The position numbers and the translations under genes were made by a program. Below the pieces are notes generated by a model, which saw nothing but the letters and a program-made list of their open reading frames with translations, did not search any database and was not told the origin of the DNA. A DNA stretch of 64,000 nt from Athripsodes cinereus (lineage: Eukaryota > Arthropoda > Insecta > Trichoptera > Leptoceridae), in contig OX388312.1 in assembly GCA_947579605.1 (NCBI GenBank), forward strand, positions 7,502,001-7,566,000, in the 5' to 3' direction. Positions 1-14,232 of the stretch are shown here, in pieces. The first letter of the stretch is position 1; each line of letters begins with the position of its first letter.

Positions 1-480
1 TGATATGTGGTATAAAATCTTCCTTTCTTTTCATTCATTCACTGTAAAAAAAATGTATTCAGTAGAAAAAATATTCTCTTAAATCTTCGAGTTATTAATT
101 TTTTCCTCAAGATATTTTATCTGAGCAAAAATAATAGTACTACTGGTATCTGAACATTTCCGTGCGATTAAACTAAAGTTCATTTTTATTTATTTTCAAT
201 ATTTCAATCTTTTGTGAACGAGTATAAAAATAATAAAAAAACAATTTATATTCTTTCTTTAGTCTGAATACTAGCAAACTAAACGTTTCCATGCTATTAT
301 TAATAAAAAAAAAGTATAACACGTATATTCCTACCTAGTGCAACAGTCAGACAATTCTCTTTCTATACATTTTCCTTCCAAGCCAGCAACTTGTTATTTT
401 TATATCGAAGATTACATCGTGATTTTCCTCACTGTTGTAATATTTTTTTAAAAATATTTTTAACTTAATTTTCTTTACTT

Positions 481-629
481 CACCATCACATCATTTCTCA
501 TAAGTGAGATAATAATCGGACTAACTCCATGTAGTAAACATCCAGCTTGTTCTTTCTGTGTCAATAAAATAATAAGATGGCATAAAAAGGTGAAGGAGAC
601 CTATATTTTACCGGGGACTCCACGGGCAC
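481..629 (-). mobile_element. SINE family S, internally deleted copy
   Basis: Has caccatcacatcatttctca, actccatgtagtaaacatcc, tttctgtgtcaataaaat and the opposite end ttttaccggggactccacgg. The middle part is missing. Confidence 0.6.
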
Positions 630-1237
630 AAACATCCCTCTTTTTCGATTTCATTTTTGTTATTCAAAACACCTCTTTTATTTTATTTATTACTTTATTA
701 ATAGTTACTACAAATAATTGATTTGTAACAGCATACGATGTTTTATTACAATTTTACACTTACAATATATGACTTCAGATCAAACTTGTCACAGAGTATC
801 ATCTTTACATTCATTCAATAATAATTATTAATAACGTAAATATCATAAACGAATACTTGTTATGAATCTTACAATGTATTCGTAACGTTTTTAATCATCT
901 AAATAATTATGTACTCACATTTACAGAAATAACGAGTATTTTAATGAGCTGTGATTTATTTATAATATATACCTATTTTAAAATAATTGCGGTATATAGT
1001 GTGTATGTTATTTTTATCTCTTGTTATTATTATAAGTGTTATTATTGTAGTACACATGACACATCACCTCTTTAGAATACGATAATTTAAGGTGTAATCG
1101 ATATCCGGCAATCTTAAATTTACAATCTGACCGAATACCGGATAGTAGGTTGACATCACGAGAGTATAAAATTTTCATTATGTATAAAATTAACGTCTGT
1201 GTAAATATTATCAATAAGTAATATACCTGTTTAAAAC

Positions 1238-1375
1238 GTCGGGTTTTTGGTCAAATTTCTATGCCAATTATGTCGGTGATTTTACCAAATTTCTGTACAA
1301 ATTATGTGTCGGCGATTTTGTCAAATTTATACACCTACTACTTACGTATCCGAGATTTTACAAATTATTTGTGAA
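1238..1375. repeat. Degenerate 35-bp minisatellite, about 4 units
   Basis: gtcgg(t/c)gattttaccaaattt-type units start near 1238, 1272, 1308 and 1345 and drift toward the right. Confidence 0.6.
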
Positions 1376-3026
1376 GGAATTAATTTTTTACTAAATAGTA
1401 AATAATAAGTCGGGGACCTAACTCCTATACGAATTTGATAAAGTAAGAAACTAAAAATGTTTCAGATTTTACAATGTTGGCAGAAACTATAAAAATCCTT
1501 CTGCACCAAAAAGGGTGAAAAAAAAATTGTGATGGAATGCACCAAGTTTTTTCGTAACCATGGCCGAATATATGCCGCCGAATATAAATAATCCAACATC
1601 TCAATTTTATTAAAAATTAATAAAAATCATATTTATATAAAGATAAATACATAGGAGTAATGATAAAATTTTATGTTGTGATTAAATGGAAAATAATGTA
1701 AACAATAATTACCTATACTGTAATTTCATAATATTATGTACATTATCAACTTATAGGTATATAAAAACTATAATATATTATGTATTATCATAATATAATA
1801 TATAGTTATTTTATTTATTCAACTAGTACCTAATCTTAACTATGTATTATAGAATATATAATATTTTACTATTATAGAACTAACCACTATCACAATCATT
1901 TTTGTTGAGGTAGGTAATTTTAAATAGTTTTACTGTCAGAACTATTTATTGTGTTACGATTTTACAAAGTTATGTATAATTTATGGTTTATTTAATATTC
2001 ATGATAACAATACAATGGATTGTTTACTACCAGTCATTCTAGGATTTTTTTACATTGAAAATTTGTCACCTTGAACTATTCGACAAAGTACAAAAGTTTT
2101 GTTTTTCAATATATCATAATTATAAAGGAAAACTAATATCTATTTTCGATTCAGCAATGAGGCATGGCAGCAATTTGAGTAATAAAATAGTTTATGTTCC
2201 AGCTTCAACATCATTCTTTAACGCAGTACAAATTTCTTATAAAATTACGTTACAAAATTAATAATGATACAAAATTTTATGTTGAATTCACCCCACATCA
2301 TTAAGATTTTAATGGTTTATTTCTCTCAATGTTAAAATATTGTACATCCTTTATATACCCATAATAATACGTTTATATATAAAAAAAACAATAAATGTCC
2401 TTAGAAGTTTGAATCAAAAAATATATAATCTACCTCTATTATATGTATGTACATATTTATATGAATATAACATAAACAAACTTGTTATAAAAAGTATCAT
2501 TTCTAATATATGGACCACCAATATATTCTAAATCAACACTAACATATTATTTTTATATAAATGAGGCTTCAACGAGAGACTTGAGGGCGATATGAACCCA
2601 ATTTTTGATTGATATAAAATTGTATTGATCGAGATACCAATTTTTCCTTTGAATTTTTGGTCTATATTAAAGATCATTGCTTAAATATTCATTTTTAACA
2701 CTATTATCATCGCATTACCCGCAATTGGAATAACAAGCGCAAGCATTATATGTATAAAACATACGTATTTGAATCCAATTACGAAAAATATTTTAAATAT
2801 GCGATTTTAAGATGGTTTTCTTGATAAACAAATCATAAGACATCGTCTACACAAATAATTTTATCACATAACATGTCGTGAATATTATTTTTCTTGAATA
2901 TCTGTAGTATTGTTGTATAAACACGTCAATACCAATAATTTAAGTAATTTTATTTCGCACAGTGAAATTATAAACAGCTGTTTTTCTGACCGCAACTTTA
3001 TGTAGGATATTATCACAAGAGTCACC

Positions 3027-3038
3027 TGCGCATGCGCA
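3027..3038. promoter_or_regulatory. NRF-1/EWG-like palindrome TGCGCATGCGCA
   Basis: An exact match to the palindromic NRF-1 consensus, in a small CpG-containing patch (3020-3052) inside very A+T-rich DNA. It would mark a housekeeping-type promoter, but no gene was recognised on either side. Confidence 0.3.
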
Positions 3039-3639
3039 TCGGAGCGCAAATAAAAATGTCACATCGATTAAACTGTGCAATCATTAATGTTTTTTCCTCC
3101 ATTACCTACTGATATAATAATTATAACAATGCTATATTTCTTTATATAGAGGTAAATAATTTTATTTCCATCTGCCTGACCTAATAACATATTAATTATT
3201 ATCTTATTATTAATTATATCCTCTTGTTTTTCTTTCGGCCCTCAACGTCTCTCTATAAAATACGATGTAGAATATGAAGGATATGTAGTCCCTAAATTCA
3301 ATAATAAATACGGAAAAAGAACATTTGAATATAACGTGCCATAAATACTTAATATGATGCCGGTATCTATTAAGAAATGCAAGAGTAAAAATATTGAAAA
3401 AAAATTAGTCAAGGAATGGTTAATAAAGTGTGGATTTATATATAACTAATAATTATTTTTGTATTTAGGTTAATGTCGTATTAGGTCAATATATGTATAA
3501 AGTATGTTATAAGAGAACACGCCGACAAATCTTTTAGATTTGGCGTGACTCATTATCATAAGATTTATATATTTATTATTCAATGTACTATTTTCATTAA
3601 ATAAATAAAAAAAAAATAAAGCTTTCTCCTTTTGAAGAG

Positions 3640-3966
3640 TTATGATGTTCTAAATCTTCTCATAACACCGCTGTCATAAGAATAACGTATTGCAAAATAT
3701 TGTTTATCGGGCTGATGGTAGTTTTCTGGTAAGCAAAAGACAGAAGTTAATATCGATACCATAACGGCGTCTTCCACAAGTACGATAGTATGAGAAATAA
3801 CTCTATGTAATAAATACACAAGTCTTTCTATCCGTGACGTCAAAAAGAGATATTCAGGAAGGGTGGCATACTTCGTCTTTAAACTAAGGAGTTGTTTAAA
3901 AATTAAAATAGGATATTTGGAAAAAATGCTCAACCCTTCATCTTTCCGGTGATCTGGACTTTTCAC
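3640..3966 (-). other. Open reading frame of unknown significance (108 codons)
   Basis: The product begins MKSPDHRKDEGLSIFSKYP and ends YSYDSGVMRRFRTS. It is not low-complexity and uses a broad amino acid mix (RIERLVYLLHRVISHTIVLV), unlike most chance frames here. No family recognised, no second copy in the window. It could be the last exon of a host gene or chance. Confidence 0.2.
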
Positions 3967-4784
3967 AACATTTAAGAAAGAAAGATGATATTTTTTATCT
4001 TCTATGAAGCAATATGTTACGTTTCGTATTTAAAGTTATATCATTGAAGGAAGTTGCAAACATTTAGTGTTGCCATTTCTTTTATCGTAAAAAACATTTT
4101 TATCAATTGTGGTTTTTATATGAGATAAAAAATATGTTATAGGTATACACAACATAGTAGATTCATACATTTTACATATTTTTAAAGAATGCGGAGTTAT
4201 GATATGCATAATAAACCAACAATTTATATGAAAAATAATAATACCTACTTGCCCTTTCCGAAATGTCGTCAAAATGGAAATGACAACACAACACGAATGC
4301 TTTAATCGATATTTAAGTAAATGTTTATTATTCGTCTTGTTGTCGCTCGCTTTCTATCCTGACCACAGATAGTAGATATTATTAGATATTGTGGATATTG
4401 TGTTAACACTTAGCTAAATGTGTGATGCACTATCCGCTTCAAACATTACTTTATCGTAAACAACGGTAAGTTTTAGTGATGAGATAAAACGAATGAAATT
4501 ATTTTCGATTGTTGAAAAAAGTTACTTACAAAACTTTCGATAATTTTACATGTATCGATAGCTCACTACTTATTATCTTTTACTAATAATGACGACTTCT
4601 TTTTCAAACATTATGAACATCGAATAAGAATAATTATTCGATAGAAATACCGCTCGAAAATATTTTATTGGATCGATTGTTTCAGTATAGTTTTATCAAA
4701 GTAGTCGATATATTAATAGAAACATATTTTTGTTCTTAAATTTTAAGGTTTCTCTCTGTATTTTTGTGTGATTTCATGATATAC

Positions 4785-4952
4785 ATCCGGCAAAGAATTG
4801 CTTTCCCATTCTTACCCGTGAGTTTTCGAGTGATCTGTGAAAGTCAGATGTTATATTCTCTTACATTCAGCGGTAAGGTTTGCCTCCCATCCTGTCAGCT
4901 GGCTACCTTATTTATGGGATACGCCGTGATAATATAGTAGTAGTAGTATATT
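4785..4952 (+). mobile_element. SINE family S copy, internally deleted
   Basis: Head catccggcaaagaattgc and gttttcgagtgatctgtga, middle tacattcagcggtaaggttt, then a jump to cagctggctaccttattta, gggatacgccgtgat and a clear (tag)n tail at 4935-4948. Confidence 0.65.
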
Positions 4953-5533
4953 TGGACTTTTAAAAATGGATTCCATCGAAAATTTCGATCATTCGAAAAT
5001 TCTTATCTTTCGAATCATTCAATAATACCCATCTCTTTGCTACATTATGTTCCACAAATAACAAACAATATCCCATGTATGTATTATTATTTATTGTACA
5101 AGTACATTATCTCTTTGGCCGGATGTGGTCACTGTTGAAAATAAATTAAAACAATTAAACACACATACATATTGTTATTATGTATTGTAGTAAACATTGT
5201 ATTGTACTTAGTCCGTTAATTATTATTATTATTGTTAATAGTATTAGGCACAAGTTTTATAACACCTAAGTACACAATATTATAATTATAAAACATCGAC
5301 GTCATTCTGCATGTTGTATTGTACTGTTTAGATACTAACTGCATGTTAATAGGTATTGTAATAAAATGTTTTTTATTATTACTTTTTCAATGTTGCACTT
5401 GTTTACGCGAGATGTATAATACACTATTATGTTGTCGACAGTTTCATATTATTGACCCCCATATTTATTTATTTTTCAATAATATGTATCCAGCTTCGCA
5501 TATGTGGTAAAGCAGTGGTCATAGTACTAGGTA

Positions 5534-5783
5534 CCTACTACTACTACACCATCACGGCATATCCCACAAGTGGGGTAGCCAGCAGAACAACTGCATGTAA
5601 TAAACACGGAGGCCGTCCTCTTTGTGCCAATAAAAACTAAGACATTCAAGATGGGTGCCAAATCTCATCGCTGAATTTGAGATTAAATATGTCTTTAATT
5701 TTTCGATCACCTACCTTTTACAGGACATTCAACATCTTACGGAAAAGAGTGGGAGACCAATTCTTTACCGGGTGCTCCACGGC
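5534..5783 (-). mobile_element. SINE family S, near full-length copy
   Basis: On the plus strand it starts with ctactactacaccatcacgg (the tail, reversed), then catatcccacaagtggggta and ggccgtcctctttgtgccaa, and ends gggagaccaattctttaccg ggtgctccacgg. Full order of segments as in the 47309 copy. Confidence 0.75.
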
Positions 5784-7953
5784 ACCCATGATATAAGCTA
5801 CATTATTAAATTAATCATATTAAATTATTTTAGAGAAGCTATGAAAATGTTGGATGACCCAACCGGAATTTCGACGTGGGATTAATTATTCATTATTATT
5901 AAACCTGCTGGAATGTTTATCTCTCTCTTATCATGATTCTGGTAAACCATAGACTTCTCAACAAAATGATAGGTATTTAACTTGTGATGTAATATGTAAA
6001 AGCGCTTCCCCTTTCTTATCATTACGATTCAACCCCTTGCTGATTATTTCAAAAGCACTTAATATTTTTGTTAATAATTACATAAATATACACTCGCATT
6101 CTTAAAGCCTTTAAGTAAAAGCTCTAGTCTATAATTACTCACTTTTGTTTTCTGTAATCATAATCAGCCCGCATATAACACACCTTTTTGTCTACGTTTG
6201 TCTACAACCCCAACTTTACCCTATGGTAATTTTATTACATTTTTATTCATATAGATTCATTATATAGAAAAAATATGTTTTTTTGTATTGAAACTTAAGT
6301 GGTAACATCAAGTCAAAAATTTTTGTATCATAATATTATATAAATGTAGTTATTTTACCCGCTTTTTATAGAATATCTAGAAAATTTTGAAAATATATTT
6401 CTCCCATAATTCGATTTTGTATAAAAAATCTGCAAAAACATGACAAAAAATAATTAATATTTTTTAGTCACTGCAGTCAAAAATCCATTTCAATTTTATC
6501 TTGAAGTGAATTGGATGAGTTTAAGACCACAAAAATTAGTAAGGACATACGATTTTTTTAACTTAAAAACAAAGTAAATAATGTTACTAACCGTCGAACT
6601 ATGGGAAGAAACAATTATTCTTCAATTCTGAGATATTTTATGCTCTTTGCAGAATCTATTTCACAACAATTTTTCGTCATTAATATTTCAAAAAATCTTT
6701 ACTAGGTGAATGACTTTTAATTTTATCAGTGATTTAAATCATTTCATCAAATCATCGAAATTTGTCAACTATTCTTAGTCTGGTATAATAATAATTGTTG
6801 GTTTCATTTCTTCACTTTTATGCACCATTAATAATTTTATTCAGCCATTATACCTACCATCTAAATAAATGTTTGAATAAATAACATATGACATTTGTTG
6901 TTACTGTTTTAGTAAATACAAGTCATTAATCATGCGTTGATTAAAATTCCACATGTTAAATAAATATCATTGTATATTTTCCTTTATTACTATTTCAGAA
7001 TTCTTGGAAACCACAAGAAATTTCTATCTAAGATAAACTTGCATCAGTTATCAAGATAGATGCTATAAATATCATTTGAATACTCTAAATTTTTGTCTTC
7101 AGTGACAATAAATAAAATTTCGAATAAGGAGCACCTTTATAGGGAAATCGCAAAAAAAAATAACATCGCAAATCTAACGAATTGGCTCGTGGCTGGTTTA
7201 CCTTTTTTTCTAATGTAAAATAATGTTTTACACATATTCAGAATAAAAAAATTAAAAGGTGCAATATTATAATATGGATATTATATCACACACGTAGTTA
7301 TATTGTTGGTTAACGAAAACAAATTTCAAGATATTTATTTTATCCTAATTTATATCTTTATTCTTATTTTCTCCGCACGTTTTCAGCAAAATTTCTCATT
7401 TTTTAATTTTACGATTTCATACAAAAACAGTCGCATTAATGTTCTCCATACTTGCTAATAATATTAAAACATAACATTTAAATGAAGTATTTGTTTAGCA
7501 GTAAACAAATTTATTTACATGCAATATAATAAAAGTGTCATATAAAATTAACAATATCGCTGAAAGTGTCAGACACACAATAGGAGTATTATTTTAAACA
7601 CAAATGTTTTCATAAGGTATTTTGAAACGGTGCCAGAATTCTTTATTACGCCAATATACTTTTTTTAGAAGTTGTCAGGAGTTTGTTAGTAGTAGATTGC
7701 TATCTTATGTGTTTTATCATAATAGAGTTGTTGTATGCGTTCTTTGTGCCAAGAAAACTACCTAACCGCTACTGCATTCCTCATTATAGAGAGTGGATTA
7801 AGGTGTTATAAAGAACAGCTTTTTGTAACAACGTTTTGTTATTACCGTTGTTTTACCATTCTATGAATTCACTGTTGCATTTTCACACTATACAGAAGTA
7901 TTAAAAACAGTGCTTTCATATAAAAATGCATTTTATGGTTATACCATTTATTC
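5784..7953. other. Non-coding A+T-rich stretch
   Basis: No recognisable gene, RNA or repeat. Confidence 0.6.
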
Positions 7954-8060
7954 CGAGTGTCTTTATTTTTAGACAAAAGAGGACGACCAGCATGTTCATT
8001 TTATACATTAGTCTGCTGGCTAAATGTATTGAGAGATATGCCGTCATGGTATCGATAACA
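7954..8060 (+). mobile_element. SINE family S, 3' half
   Basis: Matches gagtgtctttatttttaga, aaaagaggacgaccagcatgt, tagtctgctggctaaatgta and agatatgccgtcatggtatc. Confidence 0.55.
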
Positions 8061-11000
8061 CATATAGATTATGGTACGCAGAGTATAATTTACACCTGAT
8101 TATTGTATCTGCTACGTCAGCCGGGTTCACCGCCCACTGACATGGTAGGGTCGGAGATGCCAATACTGACTTAGTGTTACTGATGACTTCAGAGAGTTAA
8201 AAAGAAAAACGAAATTATCACCTAAACAGATAAATTGGAGTCTTTGGACTTGTGGAATATCCGGGAAAAGAGGTTGTTTCAACAATACAGTACACCTACT
8301 GACAACCCCAATCATGGAAGATACTGTGATGGTATGAATTTAATTAGATAAAAGTATTATATATTCAAAATCGTTAAACTCTTTATTCAAAAATAGACTT
8401 AAACTGTTAATTTAAACAAGAATTATCATTAGAATTAAGCAATCGGCTGCGGTTTATTTAGTTTATTGTATAAATAATCTTTATCTTATTATTGCAGGTT
8501 TAAACGGGTGTCTATTTTGACGAAAGTCTTTGATTTTCACATTCATTTAGTTTTCACATCGTTTCACTCAACGTTAGACGATAAAGATAAACACTGACAC
8601 GTCTTAGAAATTCTTTCTCCTTCAATTCTACCACATTCTTTTCTCTTAGGGTCTGTATAGTTATAAATATAATTTTGTTTACATTTAATATATTTTTTCA
8701 ATAATACATAGATCAAAGTTGAAACATTTCCTCCTATTATTATCTATTTATTTAACTTTCCACTATTATTACGATATCTTACAAAATGATTGATATTACT
8801 TTGTTATGGCAACTAAAGTTTCTAATGCTGTTTGCGTTCTATTTTTGAATCTACACACATCATAGAAGGTAGAGTAGATATTATTGTATATCAAATATGT
8901 TATCATAGTTCGTGTCTCTCATTAGGACATTGTGATAATTTTAATAATTACATTTTGTCTGGTATAGGTCTTTGGTTTATTTGGCAGATTTGTTGTACTA
9001 TTTATAGTACTTCTTCTTCTATATCAATTTTTGTCTGGTTTATTCTGCTCACAACATTAAGAACTAATTACCAAAAGTCCTTAAACATTCTCCTTCATTT
9101 TAATTTATATTATAACACATACCTGCTATATAATATATATTCAAAACACAAGAATTACGTAATGGTTGTCTTTAACAGACATCTCCTCTATAGTGACTAA
9201 TACTGCCTTTATTCTTGTTATTCGTCTGGCGGCGTGACCGAGTAAACCTAGATACAATCATCGTCTACGAATTGTTGACTTCAACAATCAACAAATGTTC
9301 TGTGTTTGATACAGGATATTAAACAATACATTGTATGGAAATGTATGGGAATTATTGCTCAATATGCCATCACACGGTTTTGCATATTGAACAATGCTTT
9401 GTTATTGTTATGAAACGTAACAAAATCGACACAACACAATGTCAAGTCGTGCAAAAACGACAGGCAAACAAACAAAGCCAACAAGTTTAAATACCAAACA
9501 GTAGGTATTTCAGTGGGTGAATGCGAGAAAAGTATTCGCTGAAAGTAACATAATTTAAAAATTCTCAAGGAATTGTCGCGAGCACTTTATAGTTGACTAA
9601 AAGTAACACTAATTTTCCGTCCATAAAGATTCTAATGACATGAAAGACCCTCTTTCACAATACATTGTTCTTATGACAATGACTAGAGAAAATTTATAAT
9701 TTGATGGAAAATATGATTCAATTGGCGGCTTAGAAATTGATCTGAGTAAATGAAAGACGTACAACACTCGGTGCTTCCGAGATGAGTATTAAGGGCAAAA
9801 AAGGATGAACAAGGTACAATAAATTTCGAACACAAATTTAAAAACGAAAACAAAATATCGGAACTACTTTTAATTTACACAGTTCCTAACTGCAGATATT
9901 CCAAAACCCTTTTTATTCTAGAATCTATATCGGTGATATTCAGTTATAATTAGCATACACTTAGTGTATGTTATTGTTAGGTATGTTATATTCTTTCATA
10001 ATAATAATAATGATTGAAAAAATATACAAATGCCCTTTTTCAACTCAACCATAGAATTAATAATAAGTAACAACTTGTTATTAAAACGTTAGTACAAGTC
10101 AAATGCTTTTTGGTTGTACAAACACAAATTCTAAACAAATATTGTTCTATTTCTATCGAATTATTATTGTGTATCGGTACAAATAATCTTTATGATGATA
10201 TTACAAAGTAGTTTTACTTTGCTTTATTGTTGTAATTACTTTGTAATAAATTTGTTAAATCCATAGTTATTCAGATATTGATTCGACAATCATTTGTTAA
10301 TATCGTAATTGAGTGTAATGTTTTTTCTCGAAAAATCTTTTTGATTTCGAATGTTTTGCTTCGAAAGCATAAAAAAAAGCCTTCGTTCCTAAAAATGTCC
10401 CCAGAAAATGTGATTCAATCGACGTTAAGTCCCTAAATAAGAAAATATTTTATCGAATATAATATATTATTTAGTTCATTATCGTGCTGTATTTACATTT
10501 CTTCTTCTTCCAAATGCTAATTAGTTAATTATTATAAATAAAGATAAATGGATTCTCTGATAAAAAATATATAGATCCTTTACTCAATACGTAGAGGGAA
10601 ATACATGGTCTACAGAAGGATATTAAAAGATATTAGGTTAATACTAATATTATAAGGATATTGCAATATAAATCTATTTACATATTATATCACAATCACT
10701 TGTATTCTGTCTGTGGTGAAACTGATACTAAATTGTGTGGTTTGTGTGTTTTTGATATGTATAAACACAATGAATTGAAATATTATTTCTACTTGGAAAC
10801 CGCGAGTTTACAATATTGTTTATAATGTGTATGCAAACAGAACTTAATAATCCATTATAGATAAGTATATAAATAATATTCGTCTTGAATTTCGTACGTG
10901 GATGTAGCATAATTAATAAAATATTTGAGCTTCAATTTTATTTGATGGAAATGACAAAAATATCTTATCTCTATTTATATTCGAATAACATATAATTCCC

Positions 11001-12289
11001 CCTTTTTTCAACGAAATTACCAAGAAGTTATGACCAAAATGTTTCTATCTTGACATATCTCCCGTATAAAAGACCCAGTAAAGTAACTGCATGTAAAAAA
11101 CATACATCTGATCTTCTCGGTGACATTAAAATGCGTCATGTAGTTTTATCTAATATAAGTAATATCCGGTAAATTTTCAACATAGAGATTGGTGTGATGT
11201 GAGGATATTTCTTGATGCATACAGATCGTTTCATGGTTGTTTGACCTAAATATTGTAACGACATGTATGAATAACATTTTTAGAGAAAATCGGAAACTAT
11301 ATGGAATCATTTAGCTTATTTTTTATATTGTTTTTCAGGCCTTCACTTCCTGAGAACAAAGGAATGAACGACCTAGTCATTATAATTCATCTACATACCT
11401 ACACTTTATAACCACTTAGTTTTATGAAGCACGAAATATTTAGTATCTATTGTGATATATACTTAGGATATTATATTGATTAAAATTAACTTTTTTTATT
11501 GGCTCCAACGAAATTATTTTGATGTAATAATTACATAGTTAGACTTTCCCACCCTTATTTCATTTCCGATTACTAATACAGTTTTTGGAGAAAAGTGAAA
11601 AATTAATCAGTTATCGGAACTGTGTAAGTACATAAGTAGCTTATTAATTTATATATTAAAGAAAATGTATTAACTCACGCAATTGTGAGTATACGTTTAT
11701 TGTCCATTATTAAATTATTTCATGCTAAATAATAACAGTATGCATTACCTCATCAAATTTTTGGTAATGTCAGTGATATAATCAGTACCTATGAATGGTC
11801 AAGTAAAGTACGTGCTTGGGTTTACCTAACATTATGTCATTCCTTCATGTTTTCTTTCTTTATACTGACACGAAGTACACTTAAAAACTTAGCTCTTGGA
11901 CAATTTCTTCAATAGTCAGAATAAACGATTTCTGGAATCAAAACATTTTTTTAACAGAGTAGGATATTTATGAACTTTATCAAACTGAATTTAAAAGTTT
12001 ATCTTGTGGCAGATTTCTAGTGCATAATTTATTATTAACACAATATATACAGCCAGAAAAGTCTACATAATATATTATGAACACCAGTGTGTTGATCTTG
12101 ACCATAATTATAAGAGATATGAAATTATTATACTCCAAATTTTGATAAAAAATGTGTGCATTATGCTTGAATTTCAGTAATATTTATAATTCTTACATAC
12201 CTACGGATTAAAAAGAAAATATTAAAAAAAAAAGATTTTACTTGAAGATTAAACCAATGCATGCATGATATACCTATTGTCAAATGCAG
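8061..12289. other. Non-coding stretch
   Basis: Only the decayed SINE at 11.05 kb is recognised. 8100-8335 is less A+T-rich than its neighbours and may be an old repeat, but I cannot assign it. A 122-codon frame at 8832-9200 lacks a usable ATG. Confidence 0.55.
11051..11140 (-). mobile_element. SINE family S fragment, decayed
   Basis: tgacatatctcccgtataaa, gtaactgcatgtaaaaaacat and ggtgacattaaaatg follow the family order in reverse orientation. Confidence 0.4.
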
Positions 12290-12480
12290 ACTTATTGATC
12301 CATATCGATCTCGCAAGACGGGTTTAGAAGATAAGTGTGGCAGATCCCAGATTCTGTACAAGCAGCCTCTAAATCTGCAAAAGGAGGGTTTCAGAAGGAA
12401 GCTGAAGACTGACCTTTTTGCCCGGAACATCGCACTATGGCGCCTTTGAGCCCATGTTATGAGTAAACGGCGCTTTTCAA
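12290..12480 (+). mobile_element. CR1-like LINE 3' end fragment
   Basis: The frame ends EGFRRKLKTDLFARNIALWRL then a stop, followed by aaacggcgctt. The same FRRKLKTHLF / aaacggcgc 3' end recurs at 21.8, 37.0 and 48.5 kb. Confidence 0.65.
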
Positions 12481-12931
12481 TTTATTTACAATTAAATTGT
12501 TTATTTCACAAAATTTAAGATTGTTCCATATCCAATTACGTTTTTTATAGTCACTGTGGTTTTTACATATATATGTTTACAAACAGTTGCACTATGCCGA
12601 AATCACCGTTGTGTCCTAATCACTTATTCAAACAATCACAATACACAATCAAAATGATAATAATACCGCCATATTATTAAATTTATTCTTAGTATGTATA
12701 TACTTTATTATTATTATATTTGAATTACAATAGTTAATTATTTAATCTCGTCACAACAATATTAATAATAATATAAAAATAAACCAACAAATGAAAAATA
12801 CATAATACTGTATTATAATACAGTAATCCAAACTAACGAAAACAAGTACCTACAGTGTTTTGGGATGGAAATATTAAGATGATGGTTGCACGATTTCATC
12901 GAATTTTATTAATTTATTTATTCATTATTTA

Positions 12932-13862
12932 CTGTTTTTTTTTTTTTTTTTTTAATGTTTCATATATTTATTTGTCAAACATATTTTGAACTACATACAG
13001 ATTATAGCACACACAAAACACTTCGTATTCCCCAAACAGCAATGAAATGCTGGTATGAGGGGAGGATGTTATTCTAAAACTACAAGTACAAATTGTCTTC
13101 TCACAAAAACTGCTTATCACATAATAGTCTCCGTTCGGCTTCCTAGTATGTAGTTTTTCAAATTTTTCTTAAATAGATCAAAATTATTCAGTCGCTTAAT
13201 ATTTTCTGGTAGTGAATTGAACAATCCAATGGCTGTATACAAAAAACTATTTCTCTCTCTGTTCGTTCTAGGATTATCAGGTCGGATATCTCTTGCTGTC
13301 CTTGTATTTCTTGAGTGTACACTAGTATTCATCTGCACCTTAATATTGGTCTTAATCAAGCTATTTGCAACTTTATACATCATTTTGGTTTTTTCTGCAT
13401 AAATAAGTTCTTCTAGATTAAACATGTTTGTTATAATATACACATCAAGTGTCCTTGTGTATCTATCAAGACTGAAAGCAATCTTCAGAGCCTTGTTCAT
13501 GATTCTTTGCACTATTCCCCTCATCTGCTGGCTGCATTGAGACCATACAGTCAACCCATAACAAATTCGTGGAACCACAAAAGCATTATAAATATTTTTC
13601 TTTGTTTTATTATCAAAAAGGTCAGTGCGTCTCATTATTCCTACAATTGGTCCAAGTTTCTTTCTAATTGACTCTATATGATCTGTCCATGTAAGTTTTT
13701 CGTCAATTTCCAATCCTAAATATTTCACAGTTTTTGTTCGTTCAATTTGTTGACTTTTTATTTGGAGATTGAGATTAATACAAGGTTTGTTCTTTTGTTT
13801 GAATACCATGTACTGTTCATTAATAGAAAACAATTTCGTAGAGAAATACATTCAAATAAAAT
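12932..13862 (-). mobile_element. 5'-truncated non-LTR retrotransposon
   Basis: On the minus strand: a partial RT frame, about 160 bp of 3' UTR, then a poly(A) tail (the T run near 12934-12953 on the plus strand). Truncated at the 5' side near 13855, just past the catalytic palm, as is usual for LINE insertions. A clear target duplication was not seen. Confidence 0.75.
13117..13851 (-). pseudogene. Reverse transcriptase C-terminal part (244 codons)
   Basis: Contains NEQYMVFKQKNKP (residues 11-23), the palm/thumb motif KYLGLEIDEKLTWTDHI (43-59), PRICYGLTVWS in the thumb and a C-terminal tail ending FDLFKKNLKNYIL. The catalytic FADD block is lost to the 5' truncation, so this copy cannot make an active RT. 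An in-frame stop lies immediately upstream of the ATG at 13851. No internal stops. Sequence unlike the RT at 29365, so a separate LINE family of the CR1/Jockey type. Confidence 0.8.
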
Positions 13863-14232
13863 GCAATCAAGATACAGAGGACGAGTTTATCGCAAAGGTG
13901 TGATTAATTTTATGTCAAGACAAAAGTGATTGAAGGATATTTACAGATCAGTCAATAAATAAACATCAAAAAGGGTATATTTATAAACTACACGTTAGTA
14001 CATTAACATGATCAACTTACGGAGGGCATAATTCTTATTCAAAATATAATTAAAATGCTGTTTATCTAAGTTTATGTAATTTAACTGAAATAGTATTTAA
14101 TTTTGTAAGTTGACGATAAAACAGTTTTTTTCCTATTTGTTAATACTTGTTTCGTACGTTTTAAATTATCAAAATTATAAATTAACGAAGAAACAAAAAA
14201 TATCGTTATTTAAGCAATGTATATTAGTAAAA

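Larger units (their letters stand above)
630..4784. other. Non-coding A+T-rich stretch
   Basis: Apart from the 35-bp repeats, the CpG patch at 3.0 kb and the 3640-3966 frame, I see only simple A+T-rich sequence and short chance frames. Confidence 0.6.

Noticed and set aside
8832..9200. 122-codon plus-strand open frame
   Set aside because: It begins at TTG and has no ATG until close to its end; rich in Ile/Tyr/Leu/Ser as expected from A+T-rich DNA, with no recognisable motif.
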